This document shows, piece by piece, positions 61,427-64,000 of a DNA stretch of 64,000 bases. The stretch lies in the NCBI RefSeq assembly GCF_027579695.1, contig NC_083582.1, positions 2,552,878 through 2,616,877 on the forward strand, written 5' to 3'. This DNA comes from Neoarius graeffei. Taxonomy: Eukaryota; Chordata; Actinopteri; Siluriformes; Ariidae. Under the pieces are notes generated by a model, which was not told where the DNA came from, did no database searches, and was given only the letters and a program-made list of their open reading frames with translations. Both the position numbers and the translations under genes were made by a program. Position 1 is the stretch's first letter, and every line of letters begins with the position of its first letter.

Positions 61427-61945
61427 GTCAGTGTTTCACATCCTAAACTACCAGCAGGTCAGTGTTTCACATCCTAAACTACCAGCAGGTCAGCGTTTCA
61501 CATCCTAAACTACCAGCAGGTCAGCGTGTCGCGTCCTGAACTCCCGGCGTGTCGCGTCCTGAACTCCCGGCGTGTCGCGTCCTGAACTCCCGGCGTGTCG
61601 CGTCCTGAACTCCCGGCGTGTCGCGTCTTAAACTATCGGTGGGTCACGTGCTAAACTATCGGCGTTTCGCATCCTAAACTACCAGCAGGTCAGTGTTTCA
61701 CATCCTAAACTACCAGCGGGTCGACGTTTCACATCCTAAACTACCGGCGGGTCGACGTTTCACATCCTAAACTACCGGCGGGTCGGCGTTTCGCGCCCTA
61801 AACTCCCGGCGTTTCGCGCCCTAAACTCCCGGCGTTTCGCGCCCTAAACTACGAGCAGGTCAGTGTTTCACATCCTAATCTACCAGCAGGTCAGTGTTTC
61901 ACATCCTAATCTACCAGCACGCCGGTGTTTCACATCCTAAACTAG
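61414..61945 (+). repeat. Minisatellite that repeats the exon-1 splice donor
   Basis: The unit contains AAACTACCAGCAG|GTCAGTG and TTTCACATCC, 31 bp in the first copies. It begins inside exon 1, so the true donor at 61426|61427 recurs at 61457, 61488 and 61519, each exactly 31 bp apart. Later units drift (CCCGGCGTGTCGCGTCCTGA, then ACCGGCGGGTCGACGTTTCA forms), and some lose the GTCAGT donor. Confidence 0.92.
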
Positions 61946-62329
61946 TCAAGTTTATTTGTATAGCGCTTTTAACAATAAACATTGTTGCAAAGCAGCTTTA
62001 CAGAATTTGAACGACTTAAAACATGAGCTAATTTTATCCCTAATCTGTCCCTAATGATGAAGCCTGTGGCGACGGTGGCAAGGAAAAACTCCCTCAGACG
62101 ACATGAGGAAGAAACCTCGAGAGGAACCAGACTCAAAAGGGAACCCATCCTCATTTGGGCAACAACAGACAGCATGACTATAACATTAACAGTTTTAACA
62201 TGAAGTCAGTTTCGTTGATGTTATAAACTCTTCATTGATGGAAACTTGAGTGCAAAACTGTTCATGACAACTGCAGTCCTAAAGTTAGCAAGTCAACTGT
62301 AGTCCTCAGCCATAAAAGCATTATTGTAA

Positions 62330-62843
62330 AGGCCAATTTATGCTGACAACCCAGTCCTCGCAGACGGTGTCGCAGATAGCGTCTGCGTAGCCCCCCCACC
62401 TTCACAGACGCTCTGCGAGCACCTCCCAAAAATTGTGACCACCGCAGAAGCCTCGCAGACAAGAGGGCTCTGATTGGTCCACTCTACATCTGCTGTACAC
62501 ACACTTCCGCTTCCCTACTTTCCCGGTTTGGTTTGTTTTCACGACCGCCATTTTTAAAAACACGAGCGAAGATGGAGCAGCACGAAGAGCGGTTGATCGA
62601 GGAAGTGAGGAAGTACGTACATCTATACGACTCCAGTTCTAGTCATTATAAGTAACCGGAGGATAAACACTCCACTAACCACACCCACCAACTACTCCTA
62701 GAGATTTCGTGACTTCGCGCCTCCTTGCGTTGTAGCGGTGAATAACATTGCGCACGCCTATTAACTCCCCGCTCAACGATAAATTACAACTGTCTGCTAA
62801 AAGCTGTCTGCGAAAGCCTTGTCGCAAGAGCATGCAGAGGCCT
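62330..62843 (+). mobile_element. Harbinger-like non-autonomous element, second copy
   Basis: Begins AGGCCAATTTATGCTGAC and ends GCAGAGGCCT, flanked by TAA on both sides (62327-62329 and 62844-62846), the 3-bp target typical of PIF/Harbinger. Closely similar to 32983-33499; this copy lacks about 15 bp in the GCAGACAGCACC part and has a few extra bases near 62710. Contains the same MADF-like start. Confidence 0.8.
62572..62655 (+). pseudogene. MADF-domain N-terminal fragment, second copy
   Basis: 27 codons and TAA, the same peptide as at 33237-33320 (MEQHEERLIEEVRKYVHLYD then serines). Confidence 0.6.
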
Positions 62844-63887
62844 TAAGAGTCCAGAGCATCCTCCAGGTATAACTCTCAACTGTCCTCATGGGGCCGTCCT
62901 TCACAGGAGTGGTGCGATAAAACTCCGACCAGACACAGGGCACCAGGATGGATCAAGCAGGTCCGAGGGGCAGAAGAGGCCAGCATCTCAATCCCAGGAT
63001 CAACATGTAACTCAGAGGGACAGATTGGGGGGGGGAGAGAGAGAAAGAAAACACAGGTTGTTAGGTATGCCCTAAAAATGACAAGTATTAAATCTGTGTG
63101 GTAGGCTTGCAGAGACGAGAGTCTTGACATCAGGCATAACACACAACAATGGCATGTTAATATGGTAAAAAATATATCATGACCTGCTCTGGCTGGATGC
63201 TTGATTGGGTGATGGGAGCACACTCCTCAGCAATGATGAGATGCAGATGGGACCCTTAGGGCTGGCCAAGACAATTCAGTTACATTTCACCGGGTCTGGG
63301 ACATGTGACAGAAAGTCTGACGGCCGATTCCCTGCAGGCTACGATAGCCAGTCGAGGTCTCCACCCTCTCCACCAAAAGATTTCCTGTTGACTCCATGTA
63401 ACTCAGAGGGACAGATTTGGGGTGGGGGAGGGGAGGGAAAGAAAACACAGGTTGTTAGGTATGCCCAATGTCACCTGAATAAGTAGGAACAGTATACATA
63501 TTGCACCGAGTACAAGCAGGGACTCCGGCAACTAACTATGACAGCATAACTAAAAGGAGAGAGCCAGAAGGTAACACAGGCATGAGGGGCCCCGGGACAT
63601 AAAGCAGCAGCCACTACACCGTCAACAAACTCGAGTGAGCAAGCGAGTGGGGACTGACAGCATCCATACATCCCAGTTTACCAAAACACTCTATCTGAGG
63701 ATCCTCCAAATCTACACCTTTACCTCATAAACACCATTAACACAAGGCTTGACTAAACAGATATGTTTTCAGCCTAGACTTAAATGCTGAGACTGTGTCT
63801 GATTCCCGAACATTACTTGGAAGGCTGTTCCATAACTGTGGGGCTTTGTAAGAAAAGGCTCCGCCCCCTGATGTAGCCTTCACTATA

Positions 63888-64000
63888 GACCCTTTTCACG
63901 TGACGTCACGACAAACGCGGCCGCCATTTTGGACATGTACTACCAGTAGTTTACCACAGTCAACATTGAGGAACGGCAGCAAAGAAAGTTTTTACTTTCA
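63888..64000. mobile_element. Possible end of another DNA transposon, cut by the window
   Basis: TAGACCCTTTTCACGTGACG followed by GGCCGCCATTTTGGACATG abruptly replaces the preceding repeat. It looks like a terminal inverted repeat, but the other end is outside the window. Confidence 0.4.

Larger units (their letters stand above)
61946..63887 (-). mobile_element. Interspersed repeat, probably retroelement-derived
   Basis: The left boundary AGTCAAGTTTATTTGTATAG, read on the minus strand, ends CTATACAAATAAACTTGACT, like a non-LTR retroelement 3' tail. The rest (GGCAAGGAAAAACTCCCTCA, CAGATATGTTTTCAGCCTAG and similar) is sequence dispersed through many fish genomes. It is interrupted by a Harbinger-like element at 62330-62843. 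It has an internal duplication of CAGAGGGACAGATT...AACACAGGTTGTTAGG (near 63015 and 63407). Coding capacity was not recognised. Confidence 0.6.

Noticed and set aside
61946-64000. Exon 2 of the tweety-like gene
   Set aside because: I looked for a membrane-spanning exon with phase-0 acceptor after exon 1 and saw only repeat sequence up to the window end.

Overview
The window looks like a teleost fish chromosome segment. It holds spliced genes, a gvin-type very large GTPase, a first exon that resembles ttyh2, tRNA-derived SINEs, Tc1-like and hAT DNA transposons, and long satellites. A cypriniform or siluriform fish would fit the repeat types, but that is a guess. Real host genes cover little of the 64 kb; most of it is repeats.

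Positions 1-25,080 hold three arrays of a 28-bp satellite. Most units carry a perfect TGAGTCA (AP-1/TRE) heptamer. The arrays are separated by copies of one segment of about 4 kb: a Tc1-like transposon, a single-copy spacer and a hAT element. Copies 1 and 2 lie exactly 6,281 bp apart and are almost identical. They carry an internally deleted hAT and a fold-back junction. Copy 3 (25,080-33,589) carries the full-length hAT with an 8-bp target duplication, a spliced but frameshifted TTF-zinc-finger/hAT transposase gene, a MITE inside its last exon and a Harbinger-like element near its 3' end.

Positions 33,590-45,560 hold ordinary interspersed repeats and a gvin-like GTPase gene (37,051-42,058). 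That gene has one in-frame TAA, and its last codons and stop come from a SINE insertion. A hAT-like element with a nested Tc1-type MITE follows. Positions 45,565-49,720 are a second satellite (ACACCCATAACCC-type) whose other strand is G-rich and could form quadruplexes.

Positions 50,541-60,174 are a transposon nest. One element carries a hAT that itself carries a SINE. Nearby is an 88-bp near-perfect palindrome. A four-level nest follows, hAT > hAT > long-TIR element > hAT, with intact 8-bp target duplications on the three hAT levels. From about 60,600 to 61,426 lies the CpG-rich 5' end and exon 1 of a tweety-family gene. Its 5' splice site has been amplified in tandem into a 31-bp minisatellite. 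The remainder is an interspersed repeat with a second Harbinger-like insertion.

No bacterial-type operon, CRISPR array, tRNA or rRNA gene was seen. The main biology here is how transposons, satellites and two host genes have reshaped one another.
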